From: Caldilineaceae bacterium
GTDB lineage: Bacteria; Chloroflexota; Anaerolineae; Caldilineales; Caldilineaceae
Length of the DNA: 58,916 nt
Direction: 5' to 3'
Assembly (NCBI GenBank): GCA_022824685.1
Contig: JAJDZJ010000190.1
Location: 1 to 58,916, forward strand
Part shown: piece by piece, positions 7,786 to 16,417 of the stretch
How the letters are laid out: the number at the start of each line of letters is the position of its first letter
Position numbering within the stretch: position 1 is the first letter of the stretch
Made by a program: the position numbers and the translations under genes
Notes under the pieces: generated by a model
Seen by the model: the letters and a program-made list of their open reading frames with translations, nothing else
What the model was told of the DNA's origin: nothing
Database searches by the model: none

Positions 7786-9756
7786 TTATGACTTGATGTA
7801 GAACTGCTCCGGATAGGCGTAGGTGAAGTCCTGCAGACCGTTGCCGACTTCGGGGCAGTTGCCGACACGGTTGTTGACCAGCACCATGAGCGGCACGTCA
7901 GCGACAATATGGATGTCGAACTGCCAGTCGACGTGGTACTTGAAGAGCTCCTTGTGCAGGCGTTTGCTCTCCACAGGATCGATCTCTTTCTTGATCTCAT
8001 TTTGCAGGGCGAACATCGCGTCGCCGCCTTCGGGCGGTCCGAGTTCTTGCAGCCACTCGGGGTCGTCATCGTAGTGCACCGGCAACATGTCAAGCGCATG
8101 CCCCTTCGGGGTAAAGATCGGCTGGAAGGGCCGCATCAAGGGTATTTCGTTGGCATCCGTGCCCCACATGTAGGTATGGGACTCGCCGGCGCGCCAGCGG
8201 GAGAACAGGACCGAGCGCTGGATTGCGTTGAGGCGGGCGTCGATGCCGGCGTCGCGCCAGTCGGCAACCACCATTTCCGCGACCTGCTGATGCACAGTAA
8301 TCTCGGTGGCGGCATCGAGGATAATCGTCACCGGCTCGCCGCTGGGGAATGTACGCATCCCATCTGCGCCCTTTTCCAGACCCAGTTCATCGAAGATACT
8401 GTCAACCTGGGCCATGTCGAACTGGCCGTTGGTCATGGTGATGGAATCCATGTCATCATCCCAGTAGGGCGATGAGGAGGCAAGGGCATAGCTTGCTGGC
8501 CGGCCGGCGCCGAAGTAGAGCGTTTCGTTTATTTCGTCGCGGTCGATAGCCATCGACAGGGCATTGCGGAACGACTTGTTGCGGAAGAACTCAGCGAGCT
8601 CGCTGTCTTTTTCGTTCTGGAGGCGGTAGTTGATGGTGATGTGGTTGCCGGTGGTGAAGGAGGTGCCCGGCCAGAACAGCAGCCGGTAGTCGCCGCGCTC
8701 CTCGTTTTCGCGCAATGTCGGCAGGCTCTCGAACAGCTGCATGTTGCGAATGCCGACATCGATCTGGCCTGCGATCGCCATCAGAACCGCGTTCTCCTGG
8801 GTGCCGGCGAAGGGGAAGACGTAGTTGTCACAGTAGGGAAGCTGGTTGCCGGCGGTATCGACGGCGCAGTAGTAAGGATTGCGCTCCAGCCGCAGCCCCG
8901 ATTCGTCATAGCCCTTTGACAGCCAGGGGGTGACGACGGGGAAATCGGGATCGAGATAGTTGTCATTCTCTCGCAGATCCGTGTATTCGGCTCCATCCGT
9001 GTACTTGGGATGCCACTGCATGAGGTGGTGCTTGGGCTTGGTTGCCAGTGTGCGGCCGCGGAACAGGAAGGGGAAGGTGGGATAAGGGGCCGGGAACTTG
9101 AAGACCAGTGTGTAATCGTCCGGCGTCTCCAAGACCACCGGCTGGCCATCTACAAAGCAACGGGTAGGCGCTATGGGCGTGTACTCTTCGTCGAACCACA
9201 TATCCTCCCACAGGAAGAGGACATCCTCGGATGTAAATGGTTCGCCGTCCGACCACTTCATGCCCGCGCGCATATTGATCGTGAGCTGGGTGGCGTCACC
9301 GTTCCACTCAAAACTCTCCGCCAGGTATGGTTCCCAGCCGCCCGTCGGCAACCCGGCGCCGAATCCCTCCAGGTCGGTGGGGATGTCGATGAAACCGCGG
9401 TTGACGATGTATCCGGGCGCGGCGCGGTCGGTTTCGTTGAGGGTGAAGCCGCGAATCGAATCGCTGTAGTGCCCGACCTCATGGATGGGGGTGACGATGC
9501 GGGGGTTAACAGGCAGGCGATCATCGACCGGCGGCAGGTCACCGGCATCCACCATGGCCTTGAGCATCGGGGCTTCATTGTACTGGGATGTGGACTCTGC
9601 AGCCGGCGCCTCTGATTCGGCGGGCGCCTCCGCGGCCGGTTGATCCGCGGCCGGCTCTTCAGAATCGCCTGCGCCGCAGGCTGCCAGCACCGTACCTGCC
9701 GTTGCGGCCGCCGAAAGCTGTATAAACCTACGCCGGGTGATCGTGCGTCTTGCCAT
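7786..9756 (-). CDS. Family-5 solute-binding lipoprotein of the peptide-type ABC transporter
   Basis: A 656-residue extracytoplasmic binding protein (SBP_bac_5). The signal region has a Tat motif TRRRFIQLSA (residues 7-16) and a lipobox LAAC with the lipidated Cys at 27. A low-complexity Ala/Glu/Pro linker follows (to ~58), and then the mature domain begins with QYNEAPMLKAMVDAGDLPPV. Family hallmarks include WSDGEPFTSEDVLFLWE, GYDESGLRLERNPYY, NALSMAIDRDEIN and AGIDARLNAIQRS. It is the first gene of the operon. A strong ribosome-binding site (AAAGGAGAAAGG) precedes the ATG. The paralogue at 16418-18403 shares the QYNEAPML...PPVDxRLP opening. Ligand unknown: dipeptide-type SBPs also bind oligosaccharides or nickel. 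Confidence 0.92.
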   Translation of the reverse strand: MARRTITRRRFIQLSAAATAGTVLAACGAGDSEEPAADQPAAEAPAESEAPAAESTSQYNEAPMLKAMVDAGDLPPVDDRLPVNPRIVTPIHEVGHYSDSIRGFTLNETDRAAPGYIVNRGFIDIPTDLEGFGAGLPTGGWEPYLAESFEWNGDATQLTINMRAGMKWSDGEPFTSEDVLFLWEDMWFDEEYTPIAPTRCFVDGQPVVLETPDDYTLVFKFPAPYPTFPFLFRGRTLATKPKHHLMQWHPKYTDGAEYTDLRENDNYLDPDFPVVTPWLSKGYDESGLRLERNPYYCAVDTAGNQLPYCDNYVFPFAGTQENAVLMAIAGQIDVGIRNMQLFESLPTLRENEERGDYRLLFWPGTSFTTGNHITINYRLQNEKDSELAEFFRNKSFRNALSMAIDRDEINETLYFGAGRPASYALASSSPYWDDDMDSITMTNGQFDMAQVDSIFDELGLEKGADGMRTFPSGEPVTIILDAATEITVHQQVAEMVVADWRDAGIDARLNAIQRSVLFSRWRAGESHTYMWGTDANEIPLMRPFQPIFTPKGHALDMLPVHYDDDPEWLQELGPPEGGDAMFALQNEIKKEIDPVESKRLHKELFKYHVDWQFDIHIVADVPLMVLVNNRVGNCPEVGNGLQDFTYAYPEQFYIKS

Positions 9757-10103
9757 GACCTTTCTCCTTTGACTTGATGCGGGGAACTGTTTGTCCCGCT
9801 ACATAATGAAAAGGTTGATTGCTCGCTGTTTGAAGCACGACACTGCGTCGGGCACTGCGGGGAACGATCAAAAAGATTGATGGGAGGCGAATCTACTCGG
9901 ATGCGCCGCATTGTACTGTAGCCAGGATGGACTGTCAACCAAAGAAAATTAACTTGGCATTTGCGCCCGGCCAGCGCGATTGCGAACCGAACCGGGGGCG
10001 AGTATGATCCGAACAGAGCCGCCCGCCCTGCGCTGCCGGCGCAGGCCGTGACAGCGCCCCCGTCCCACGCACGTTTTTCGCCAAGCGAACAGGAGATTCC
10101 TCG
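9757..10103. other. Divergent intergenic region (347 bp)
   Basis: This lies between the start of the ABC operon (minus) and the alpha/beta hydrolase gene (plus), so it should hold promoters for both directions. Visible elements are only the two ribosome-binding sites: AAAGGAGAAAGG for the minus gene, and AACAGGAGATTCC for the plus gene. An AT-richer patch around 9945-9965 (AAAGAAAATTAACTTG) could be part of a promoter, but no convincing -35/-10 pair or operator was identified. Confidence 0.5.
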
Positions 10104-11141
10104 ATGATCGATGCCCGATTTCTTTTGCAGAAACATGTGGACGCCGTCTACGAGGCGGCGCCGAGACAGCTTGCCTTCCGCGCGCGGACGCCGGCCGAGC
10201 TCCACGCCTGGCAGGCGGCGCTGCGCGGCAAGACGCTGGAGTTGCTCGGCCTGGCGGGCCGCACGCAGCCCGAAGCTGTGGCCGCGGAGAAGCTGCAGGC
10301 GGTGGAGCGGGACGGCTACGTGGAAGAGAAGTACCTTCTGGACGCGGGCGAGGGCGTGAGCATACCCGCCTATCTGCTGGTTCCCAAGACGAAGCCGCCC
10401 TACCGGCCGGTTCTCGTCTTCCACGGGCACAACCCGTCGGTCCAGTGGATCCTGGGCAACTATCCCAGCGAGGAGGAGCGGGAGAGCAGGCTCAAGGTGG
10501 ACAACAACTACGCGCAGGCGCTGGCGCAGGCCGGTTATCTGGTCTGCGCGGTGGAGCAGCGCGGCTTCGGCGAACGCCAGACCGAGGACGGACGCGGCAG
10601 CGTGCATGAGAACTCCTGCCGCCACCTGGCCTTCGCTTACCAGATGGCCGGCCGCAACCTGGTCGGCGAACGCTGCTGGGACGGCATGTGCGCGATCGCG
10701 TTTCTGCAGAGCCGGCCGGATGTTGCGCCGGGGGTTCTGGGCTGTACGGGCAATTCGGGCGGGGGCACGACCGCGCTGTGGCTGTCGGCAGTCGACGAGC
10801 GCATCACCGTCTCGGCGCCGGGATGCTATCTCTGTTCGTTTCGGGCATCGATCTACAACCTGCGCCACTGCGAGTGCAACTACGTGCCCGGCATCCTGGA
10901 GTGGGCGGAGATGGGAGACCTGGCGGCGCTGATCGCGCCGCGTCCGCTGCGGGCGATCGCGGGGGAACAGGATGACATCTTCCCCATCGACGCTGTGCGC
11001 GAGCAGTTCGCCGTCGCGGCGCGGGCATACGAGTTGCTGGGGGTGGCAGAGCGCTGCTCGCTGGGCGTGCATCCTGGTCCGCACGGATACAATCACCGGT
11101 TAAGCCACGAGTGGTTCGGGGCGTGGCTGGGGACGGAATAG
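10104..11141 (+). CDS. Alpha/beta hydrolase (acetyl-xylan-esterase / dienelactone-hydrolase-like)
   Basis: A 345-residue single-domain hydrolase without signal peptide. Substrate-side strands include RPVLVFHGHN (oxyanion region, ~101-110). The nucleophile elbow is GNSGGG with Ser218, the acid is in AGEQDDIFP (Asp290 or Asp291), and the catalytic His is in VHPGPHGYNH (His327, or the neighbouring His). This triad order is classical. Related proteins in this size class are annotated as acetyl xylan esterase or Abhydrolase_7 family enzymes, which remove acyl groups from polysaccharides; the exact ester is unknown. The start ATG has a good ribosome-binding site (AGGAG, 8-9 bp upstream). The gene is divergent from the ABC operon and convergent with the sulfatase gene 58 bp downstream, in keeping with a polysaccharide-use neighbourhood. 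Confidence 0.8.
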   Translation: MIDARFLLQKHVDAVYEAAPRQLAFRARTPAELHAWQAALRGKTLELLGLAGRTQPEAVAAEKLQAVERDGYVEEKYLLDAGEGVSIPAYLLVPKTKPPYRPVLVFHGHNPSVQWILGNYPSEEERESRLKVDNNYAQALAQAGYLVCAVEQRGFGERQTEDGRGSVHENSCRHLAFAYQMAGRNLVGERCWDGMCAIAFLQSRPDVAPGVLGCTGNSGGGTTALWLSAVDERITVSAPGCYLCSFRASIYNLRHCECNYVPGILEWAEMGDLAALIAPRPLRAIAGEQDDIFPIDAVREQFAVAARAYELLGVAERCSLGVHPGPHGYNHRLSHEWFGAWLGTE

Positions 11142-11199
11142 GGCGCGGTGGGGGCGCGACAGGGCTGCTATACGACAGTGCAGACGACATGCAATGCGT

Positions 11200-12501
11200 T
11201 CAGATGCTCCTGAACGCCCGCATTCGAGCGGTGTACGCGGCCTGGGGAATGGGCCCTTCGAGCAGGGGATCGCCGGTCTCCTCCATCCAGTCGCGCAGCC
11301 GACGCGCCAGATCATCTCTTATGCCGGCGTAGTCCGGGTCTTCGGCCAGGTTGTTCTTTTCCAACGGGTCCTTCTCCAGGTCGAACAGCTCGAAAGGCGG
11401 GTGGTACATCTCCGTGTAGGGTATGTCCAGGGCCACGCTGGTCTCAGGATACCCCTTGGCGTTGCTGAGGTAGTCGGGCGGTGTCTCAATCGTCGGCGCG
11501 AACTCGAAATTGGCGATCAGTTTCCAGCGCTCTGTGCGGATGGCGCGCATGGGATCGTAGTAGGTGTGATAGGTCTTTTCGGCGAATATGTATTCGTTCG
11601 GACTGTAGGGTTCCCCGCATAACAGATTCCAGTAGCTGCGCCCCTGCAGATTCTCCGGTGTATCAATCCCCAACATGTCAAGCACGGTGGGCACAAAGTC
11701 CACGTGCGTGACGAACTGCGAAAAACTCCGACCCCCTGCCAGCCCCGGAATGCGCATGAGCAGCGGCACTTCGATGCCGGCGTCGTAGAGGCTCATCTTG
11801 GCCAGCGGAAAGGGGATGCCGTGGTCGGCGGTGAAGACGACGACCGTGTCGTCCGCGACGCCCGCTGTTTCCAGCGCTTCGAGCACCCTGCCAAACGCCT
11901 TGTCGATCGAGGCAACCGAGGCCTCCATATCGACCATATCCTCGCGCACTTCGGGAATGTCCGGCAGGTAAGGCGGCATGGCGACCGCATCTGCGTCGAT
12001 CTTCTGCACGTCATGCGGGAAGGGACGGTGCGGCTCGGTAAAGCCGATCTGGGCGAAAAAGGGGCCCGCATCCGGCGCGCGTTGCGCCAGAAAACTGCAG
12101 CACGCGGTTGCCAGCTCGGCGCAGACCCCGCGCGGGTGGGCATGCAGATAGCCGCAGCGTTCCGGACTGTTGGCCTCATGTTGGGTGCCGAAGAGATGGG
12201 TCTCGTATCCCTTCGCGGCGAGGAGCTGGGCGAGATGGCGCTCGTCCGGCTTCAGGTCATTTGCGAAGCCGGAGTGGGCCAGCCCAACCACGCCGTTGGC
12301 GTGCGGGTAGCGGCCCGTCCAGAGGGCCGCCCGCGACGGGCTGCACTGGGGCGCGACGCAGAAGCTGTTTTCGAATTGGAGCGCGGATGCGGCGAAGGCG
12401 TCGATATGCGGTGTGCGGACGCCCGGAACGCCGTAGCAGCCCAGGTAGCGGCCCAGATCGTGGCAGATGAATACGAGGATGTTCGGTTGTTCTGTGCGCA
12501 T
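11200..12501 (-). CDS. Cysteine-type sulfatase (arylsulfatase family)
   Basis: A 433-residue S1-type sulfatase. The signature CSPSRAALWTGR (from residue 53) contains the Cys53 that the formylglycine-generating enzyme converts to formylglycine. The N-terminal metal-binding strand is PNILVFICHDLGRYLGCYG; the second of the usual two aspartates is present, but the first is His14. The distal site VVVFTADHGIPFP supplies the Asp-His metal ligands. No signal peptide is visible, so it probably acts in the cytoplasm on imported sulfated sugars. An upstream in-frame ATG at 12534 is less likely than 12501, where the family N-terminus (RTEQPNILVF) begins. The C-terminal part (YTEMYHPPFELFDLEKDPLE) is typical of the family. 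No sulfatase-maturing enzyme gene is in the window. Confidence 0.9.
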   Translation of the reverse strand: MRTEQPNILVFICHDLGRYLGCYGVPGVRTPHIDAFAASALQFENSFCVAPQCSPSRAALWTGRYPHANGVVGLAHSGFANDLKPDERHLAQLLAAKGYETHLFGTQHEANSPERCGYLHAHPRGVCAELATACCSFLAQRAPDAGPFFAQIGFTEPHRPFPHDVQKIDADAVAMPPYLPDIPEVREDMVDMEASVASIDKAFGRVLEALETAGVADDTVVVFTADHGIPFPLAKMSLYDAGIEVPLLMRIPGLAGGRSFSQFVTHVDFVPTVLDMLGIDTPENLQGRSYWNLLCGEPYSPNEYIFAEKTYHTYYDPMRAIRTERWKLIANFEFAPTIETPPDYLSNAKGYPETSVALDIPYTEMYHPPFELFDLEKDPLEKNNLAEDPDYAGIRDDLARRLRDWMEETGDPLLEGPIPQAAYTARMRAFRSI

Positions 12502-12627
12502 GGGAGTTGCCTCGCAGAGTGGGTAGGCGGCCAAACGACTGGGGGTCTACTCAACGCCCCCCGAGGAAGTCGAGCGCCCGATGACCCGCCGGCACGGAGA
12601 CTTGCAAGCTGTGGCGAGATCTTTCAC

Positions 12628-13701
12628 CTACCGTCTGGAAAGGCTGGGGTGAACGCGGGTGTAAATGCGGCGCTCGTCGTCGGAAGTTGTGGCCAGGAGG
12701 TCCAGTTGGTCATAGGTGCCGAGAGCAATCAACTTATCTTCGGCTTCCAGGGTGAAGTCCAAATTCGGATTTACCGCGATCTGCCCTGTTTGTCGGCGGA
12801 CCGCCAGGATGCTGGCGCCTGTCGATTTGCGGACTTCGGCTGCGGCCAAGGTCTGTCCGACAAGCGGCGAACGTTCGCTGACAAGGATGTCGCCAATCAG
12901 AATGCCCGGCTCTTCGCTATCCACGGTTTCTTGCGGCATCACCACATCCATGAACTCGACGATATTAGGCGAGAGCATCTGGCGCGCCATGCGATGACCG
13001 CTGGCCACGTAGGGGTTGATGATGTGATCCACGCCTGCGCTCTTCAGTTTACGCTCGCTGCCGTGACTGTTCGCGCGGGCGCTGATTGTCAGGTTCGGGT
13101 TCAACCCGCGGGCCGCCAGCGCAACGTAGACATTGTCGGAGTCGTTGGGCAGGCAGCAGCAGATTCCTATTGCCTTCTCGATTCCCGCCTGTAACAGGAT
13201 GTCGTCGTCGGTCGCGTCTCCTTCGACAAAGGTCGCCCCCAGGTTCTCCAACTCCGTGCGCAGGCTTGTCTGGACATCGATCGCAACCAGCTCCGAATCG
13301 GCTTGAAGAAACTCCTTGACCACCTGCCCTCCCAGGCGGCCGTATCCGCAGATGATGAAGTGCGCGTCTAACTTCCTGATGCGGTTCTGCATGCGTCTTC
13401 TCCGAATATGCCGGCGAAACTCGCCGGTCACGAAAAACTCCGCGACCGTGCTGAATGTATAGGCGGTGGCGCTGACGCCCATTACGATCATGACGCCTGT
13501 AAATATGCGTCCTGTCGGTGAAAGTTGGCGCACTTCGCCGAAACCGACGGTGCTGAGCGTGATTACAGTCATATAGAGACTGTCGGTCCAGGACCAGCCT
13601 TCGAGCAACATATAGCCAAGGCTGCCAAAGGTCAGCAGCGCCAGAAAGATCACCAGGACCGTTATCAGGGTTCGATAGAAGTTCCGTTCTGCGACCGTCA
13701 A
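12628..13701 (-). CDS. Potassium channel with RCK (TrkA-N/TrkA-C) domains
   Basis: A 357-residue MthK/Kch-like channel subunit. TM1 is at ~10-32 (LITVLVIFLALLTFGSLGYM), followed by a pore helix and selectivity filter STVGFGE (filter residues 51-56) and TM2 at ~65-90. The cytoplasmic RCK N-domain starts at FIICGYGRLGGQ (~114), a Rossmann glycine motif, with ELVAIDVQ supplying the acidic nucleotide-contact residue. A TrkA-C domain (from ~275: SPLVGQTLAAAEVRKSTGASI) is likely the ligand-sensing part. Function is K+ flux gated by cytoplasmic ligands. It follows the ABC permease gene (14031) in the same direction, but after a 329-bp gap, so it is probably separately transcribed. Confidence 0.92.
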   Translation of the reverse strand: MTVAERNFYRTLITVLVIFLALLTFGSLGYMLLEGWSWTDSLYMTVITLSTVGFGEVRQLSPTGRIFTGVMIVMGVSATAYTFSTVAEFFVTGEFRRHIRRRRMQNRIRKLDAHFIICGYGRLGGQVVKEFLQADSELVAIDVQTSLRTELENLGATFVEGDATDDDILLQAGIEKAIGICCCLPNDSDNVYVALAARGLNPNLTISARANSHGSERKLKSAGVDHIINPYVASGHRMARQMLSPNIVEFMDVVMPQETVDSEEPGILIGDILVSERSPLVGQTLAAAEVRKSTGASILAVRRQTGQIAVNPNLDFTLEAEDKLIALGTYDQLDLLATTSDDERRIYTRVHPSLSRR

Positions 13702-14030
13702 GATTTCAGTCCTTCTTTATGGAGGATGTCGTCAAGTATGCGGCGAAGAAACTGGACAGGAGCCCCGGAAACAGGTGAGGGAAGTCGTTCTGGATGAACT
13801 TATGGAGAATGCGGGCGTCGCCGACCGATGATGGAGGGCGTTATGCCGGTTGCCCGACGCGGACGAAGATAACAGAGGAGATAAACGAAAGGCGGTTTTC
13901 TCCGTCACAAAATTTCCGGCCTGCGCCAAGATACAGGCGGCTGCAGGCAGCACCTGAATCCCCATTGCAGACCGTCGGGGCCGCCAAAATAAGAGACTAC
14001 AAAAAAGTGGACTCTGTGGGCCTGAAACTG
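13702..14030. other. Intergenic region (329 bp), nothing firmly recognised
   Basis: This spans the gap between the K+ channel gene and the second permease operon. On the minus strand a short open stretch ending near 13716 reads ILHKFIQNDFPHLFPG and LLSSFFAAYLTTSSIKKD. It is protein-like but is bounded upstream by a stop codon and has no family I recognise; it may be a gene fragment. The rest shows no hairpin with a T-run and no promoter I would defend. Confidence 0.35.
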
Positions 14031-15278
14031 CTAATGGTACGGGTCTGCCGCGTCGCGCAAACCGTCGCCGAAGAAGTTGAGCGCCAGGACGGTGATGATG
14101 ACGAAGACGCCGGGCAGCAGCAGCCACGGCGCCAGCGCGACCGAGCGCAGATTCTGGGATTCCTGCAGGAGGACGCCCCAACTGATCGTCGGAGGCCGCA
14201 GCCCCAGGCCCAGGAAGCTGAGCGAGGTTTCACTGAGGATCATCGCCGGAACGGCCAGCGTGGCCGAGGCGATCAGGTGGCTGAAGAATGAGGGCACCAT
14301 GTGGCGCAGAATGATGCGCATCTCGCCGGCGCCGGCGAAGCGGGCCGCGAGGATGAACTCCTCCTCGCGCATGGAGAGAAAGCGCCCGCGTACCGCGCGC
14401 GCGAGAAATGTCCAGCCGATCAGCGAGAGGATGATGGTGATGCCGAAATAGACCCTGATGTTGGACCAGTCCTGCGGCAGAGAGGCGCTGAGGGCCATCC
14501 AGAGCGGGATGGAGGGCACCGAGCGGATGAACTCGATGATGCGCTGGATCAGCACGTCGATTACGCCGCCGTAGAAGCCGGAGATGCCGCCGAGGACGAC
14601 ACCAAAGACGAAGCTGAGCGCGACGCCGATCAGGCCGATCGAAAGAGAGATGCGGGAGCCGTAGATGATGCGGGTGAACATGTCGCGGCCGAGCTTATCG
14701 GCGCCGAGCAGAAATATGGTGGAAAAGGGCGCCTCTGCGGCCTCCCCGGCGGAGGCGTCGTATATCGGTTCGCCGATGCCGAAGAGGTGGCGGCTGTTCG
14801 GAATGAGACCCCAGAGCTTGTAGGGATCGCCCTCAACCCAGAAGCGGACGGGGTAGCGCACGGTTTCGTCAGTCTGGAACTCCATGCGCAGGGTGTCGGG
14901 GTTGCGGGCCTGGGTGAGGCCGTAGACGAAGGGGGCGCCCTGGAACTCGCCGTTGTGGAAGAAATGGACCCGCTGCGGCGGCGCGTAGGTGAGGGCGACC
15001 TCGTAGGTCTCAGGATTGTAGGGAGCGAGCACTTCGGCAAAGATGGCGATCAGGTAGAGGATTATAACGACTATGGCACCCACAATAGCCATTTTGTGCT
15101 TGATAAAGCGCCACCACATCATCTGCAGCGGCGTAGCGATGTAGATGCGCTCTTCCTCTTCCTCGACGGAGAGGTAGGTGTCGGCATCCACGACGTCGGC
15201 GCCCAGAAGATCGCCCGTAGCGGCGGAGGTCTCAGAGGCTGTTTGCGTTTGGCCGCTAAGAGATGGGTCAGCGCTCAT
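14031..15278 (-). CDS. Oligopeptide-type ABC transporter permease (OppC-like), second system
   Basis: A 415-residue permease paralogous to the one at 5462-6628. Its N-terminus is longer (VVDADTYLSVEEEEERIYIA). TM1 follows (~65-88, MAIVGAIVVIILYLIAIFAE), then the same style of ~100-residue insertion (APPQRVHFFHNGEF to PYKLWGLIPNSRHLFGI), and the core begins at GADKLGRDMFTRI. The EAA loop is EFILAARFAGAGEMRII, and SLSFLGLGLRPPTISWG follows. The gene begins one base after the stop of the OppB-like gene, so the two are almost certainly translationally coupled. No ATPase genes lie beside this pair; the motor may be the OppD/OppF pair at 3311-5400. Confidence 0.92.
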   Translation of the reverse strand: MSADPSLSGQTQTASETSAATGDLLGADVVDADTYLSVEEEEERIYIATPLQMMWWRFIKHKMAIVGAIVVIILYLIAIFAEVLAPYNPETYEVALTYAPPQRVHFFHNGEFQGAPFVYGLTQARNPDTLRMEFQTDETVRYPVRFWVEGDPYKLWGLIPNSRHLFGIGEPIYDASAGEAAEAPFSTIFLLGADKLGRDMFTRIIYGSRISLSIGLIGVALSFVFGVVLGGISGFYGGVIDVLIQRIIEFIRSVPSIPLWMALSASLPQDWSNIRVYFGITIILSLIGWTFLARAVRGRFLSMREEEFILAARFAGAGEMRIILRHMVPSFFSHLIASATLAVPAMILSETSLSFLGLGLRPPTISWGVLLQESQNLRSVALAPWLLLPGVFVIITVLALNFFGDGLRDAADPYH

Positions 15279-15279
15279 G

Positions 15280-16266
15280 TTACCCTCCCATCCGGATGCG
15301 GGGATCGAGCAACGCCAGCATTATATCCGAGATCAACGTGCCGATGATGGTCAGTGTGCTGAGCATGAGCAGGAAGCTGGCGGCCAGGTACATGTCCTGG
15401 GTCAGCAACGCACGCAACAGCAGCGGGCCGGTGGTGGGCAGACTGAGCACAACGGAGACGATGATGGAGCCGGATACGAGTTGCGGCAAGGCCCAGCCCA
15501 TGGTGCTGACGAAGGGGTTGAGGGCCACGCGGGTGGGATATTTGAACACCAGCCTCGTCTCGTTGAGGCCCTTGGCGCGTCCGGTCTCCACATAGGGTTT
15601 GCTCAACTCGTCGAGCAGATTGGCGCGCATGGTGCGCACAAGACCGGCAGAGCCGGCCGTCCCCACGATGATGGCGGGCGCCCAAAGATGCTTGAGCATG
15701 TCGCCAAACTTGGCAAAGCTCCAGGGTTGGTCGACAAACTCCGGCGAGAAGAGGCCTGAGATATTGGTGCCGAAATAGGCAAAGGCGACCCACATCATGA
15801 TCAGGGCGAGCATGAAGTTGGGTGTGCCAAGACCGATGAAACTGAGAGCAGTGAAGATATAGTCTCCGAGCGAATATTGGTAGACGGCAGAGAATATACC
15901 GACCACAAGGCCGACGATCCATGAGAATATCAACGCGGCGAAGGCGACCACCACCGTCAGGCCGAGCCTCTCCCAGATCAGGTCGCTCACGGGAAGACTC
16001 CACTCAAAGGAGAAGCCGAAATTGCCCTGCAAGGCGTTGACCAGCCACTTGGTGTAGCGAACCGGCGCCGGCTGGTCCAACCCGTACCGAATGACGAGGG
16101 CATCGATCTCGTCCTGGCGCACGTCGTCACCCATCGCCATGCGGTTGGCGATATAAGAGGTGACATAGTCGCCGGGCGGCAGCTCGATGATGATGAATGA
16201 GATCAGGGAGATCATGAACAGCGTCGGCACCATCAGGATGAGACGGCGGAAGATGAATGAGGACAT
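15280..16266 (-). CDS. Oligopeptide-type ABC transporter permease (OppB-like), second system
   Basis: A 328-residue membrane permease that starts MSSFIFRRLILMVPTLFMI. A periplasmic segment (GLDQPAPVRYTKWLVNALQ, GNFGFSFEW) precedes the core membrane segments. The EAA loop is KPYVETGRAKGLNETRLV. It ends LALLDPRIRMGG, the DPRxR tail of the family. It lies 151 bp after the solute-binding protein gene; the spacer carries GTGGTTAGTGGTCAGCG-type repeats. It is similar to the OppB-like protein at 6689-7687 along its whole length, so the two loci look like an old duplication. Confidence 0.92.
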   Translation of the reverse strand: MSSFIFRRLILMVPTLFMISLISFIIIELPPGDYVTSYIANRMAMGDDVRQDEIDALVIRYGLDQPAPVRYTKWLVNALQGNFGFSFEWSLPVSDLIWERLGLTVVVAFAALIFSWIVGLVVGIFSAVYQYSLGDYIFTALSFIGLGTPNFMLALIMMWVAFAYFGTNISGLFSPEFVDQPWSFAKFGDMLKHLWAPAIIVGTAGSAGLVRTMRANLLDELSKPYVETGRAKGLNETRLVFKYPTRVALNPFVSTMGWALPQLVSGSIIVSVVLSLPTTGPLLLRALLTQDMYLAASFLLMLSTLTIIGTLISDIMLALLDPRIRMGG

Positions 16267-16345
16267 TGAACACCGGTGGCTCGTGGTTAGTGGTCAGCGA
16301 AACACCAGCGGCCTGAGGCCGGCTGCCAGTAAATTTACCGGCAAC
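16267..16345. repeat. GTGGTCA-type repeats between solute-binding protein and permease genes
   Basis: The sequence contains CACCGGTGGCTCGTGG, TTAGTGGTCAGCG, AACACCAGCGGCCTGAGGCC and CCGGCAACCGACCAC. It is the same family as in 4352-4404. The two halves (CACCGGTGGCTCGTGG and GGCAACCGACCAC) can partly pair, so the element may fold. It occupies the position where attenuation between a binding protein gene and its permeases is common. Confidence 0.6.
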
Positions 16346-16417
16346 CGACCACTTTGCGCTGAGCCGACGCCATCCGCCGGCCCTTGGCGAAGCGCAAATT
16401 ACAACTGGCCGCTGAAG

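Noticed and set aside
9258..11096. 612-codon minus-strand frame from 9258 to 11096
   Set aside because: It spans parts of two genes and their divergent promoter region, and is antisense to the hydrolase and out of frame with the SBP.
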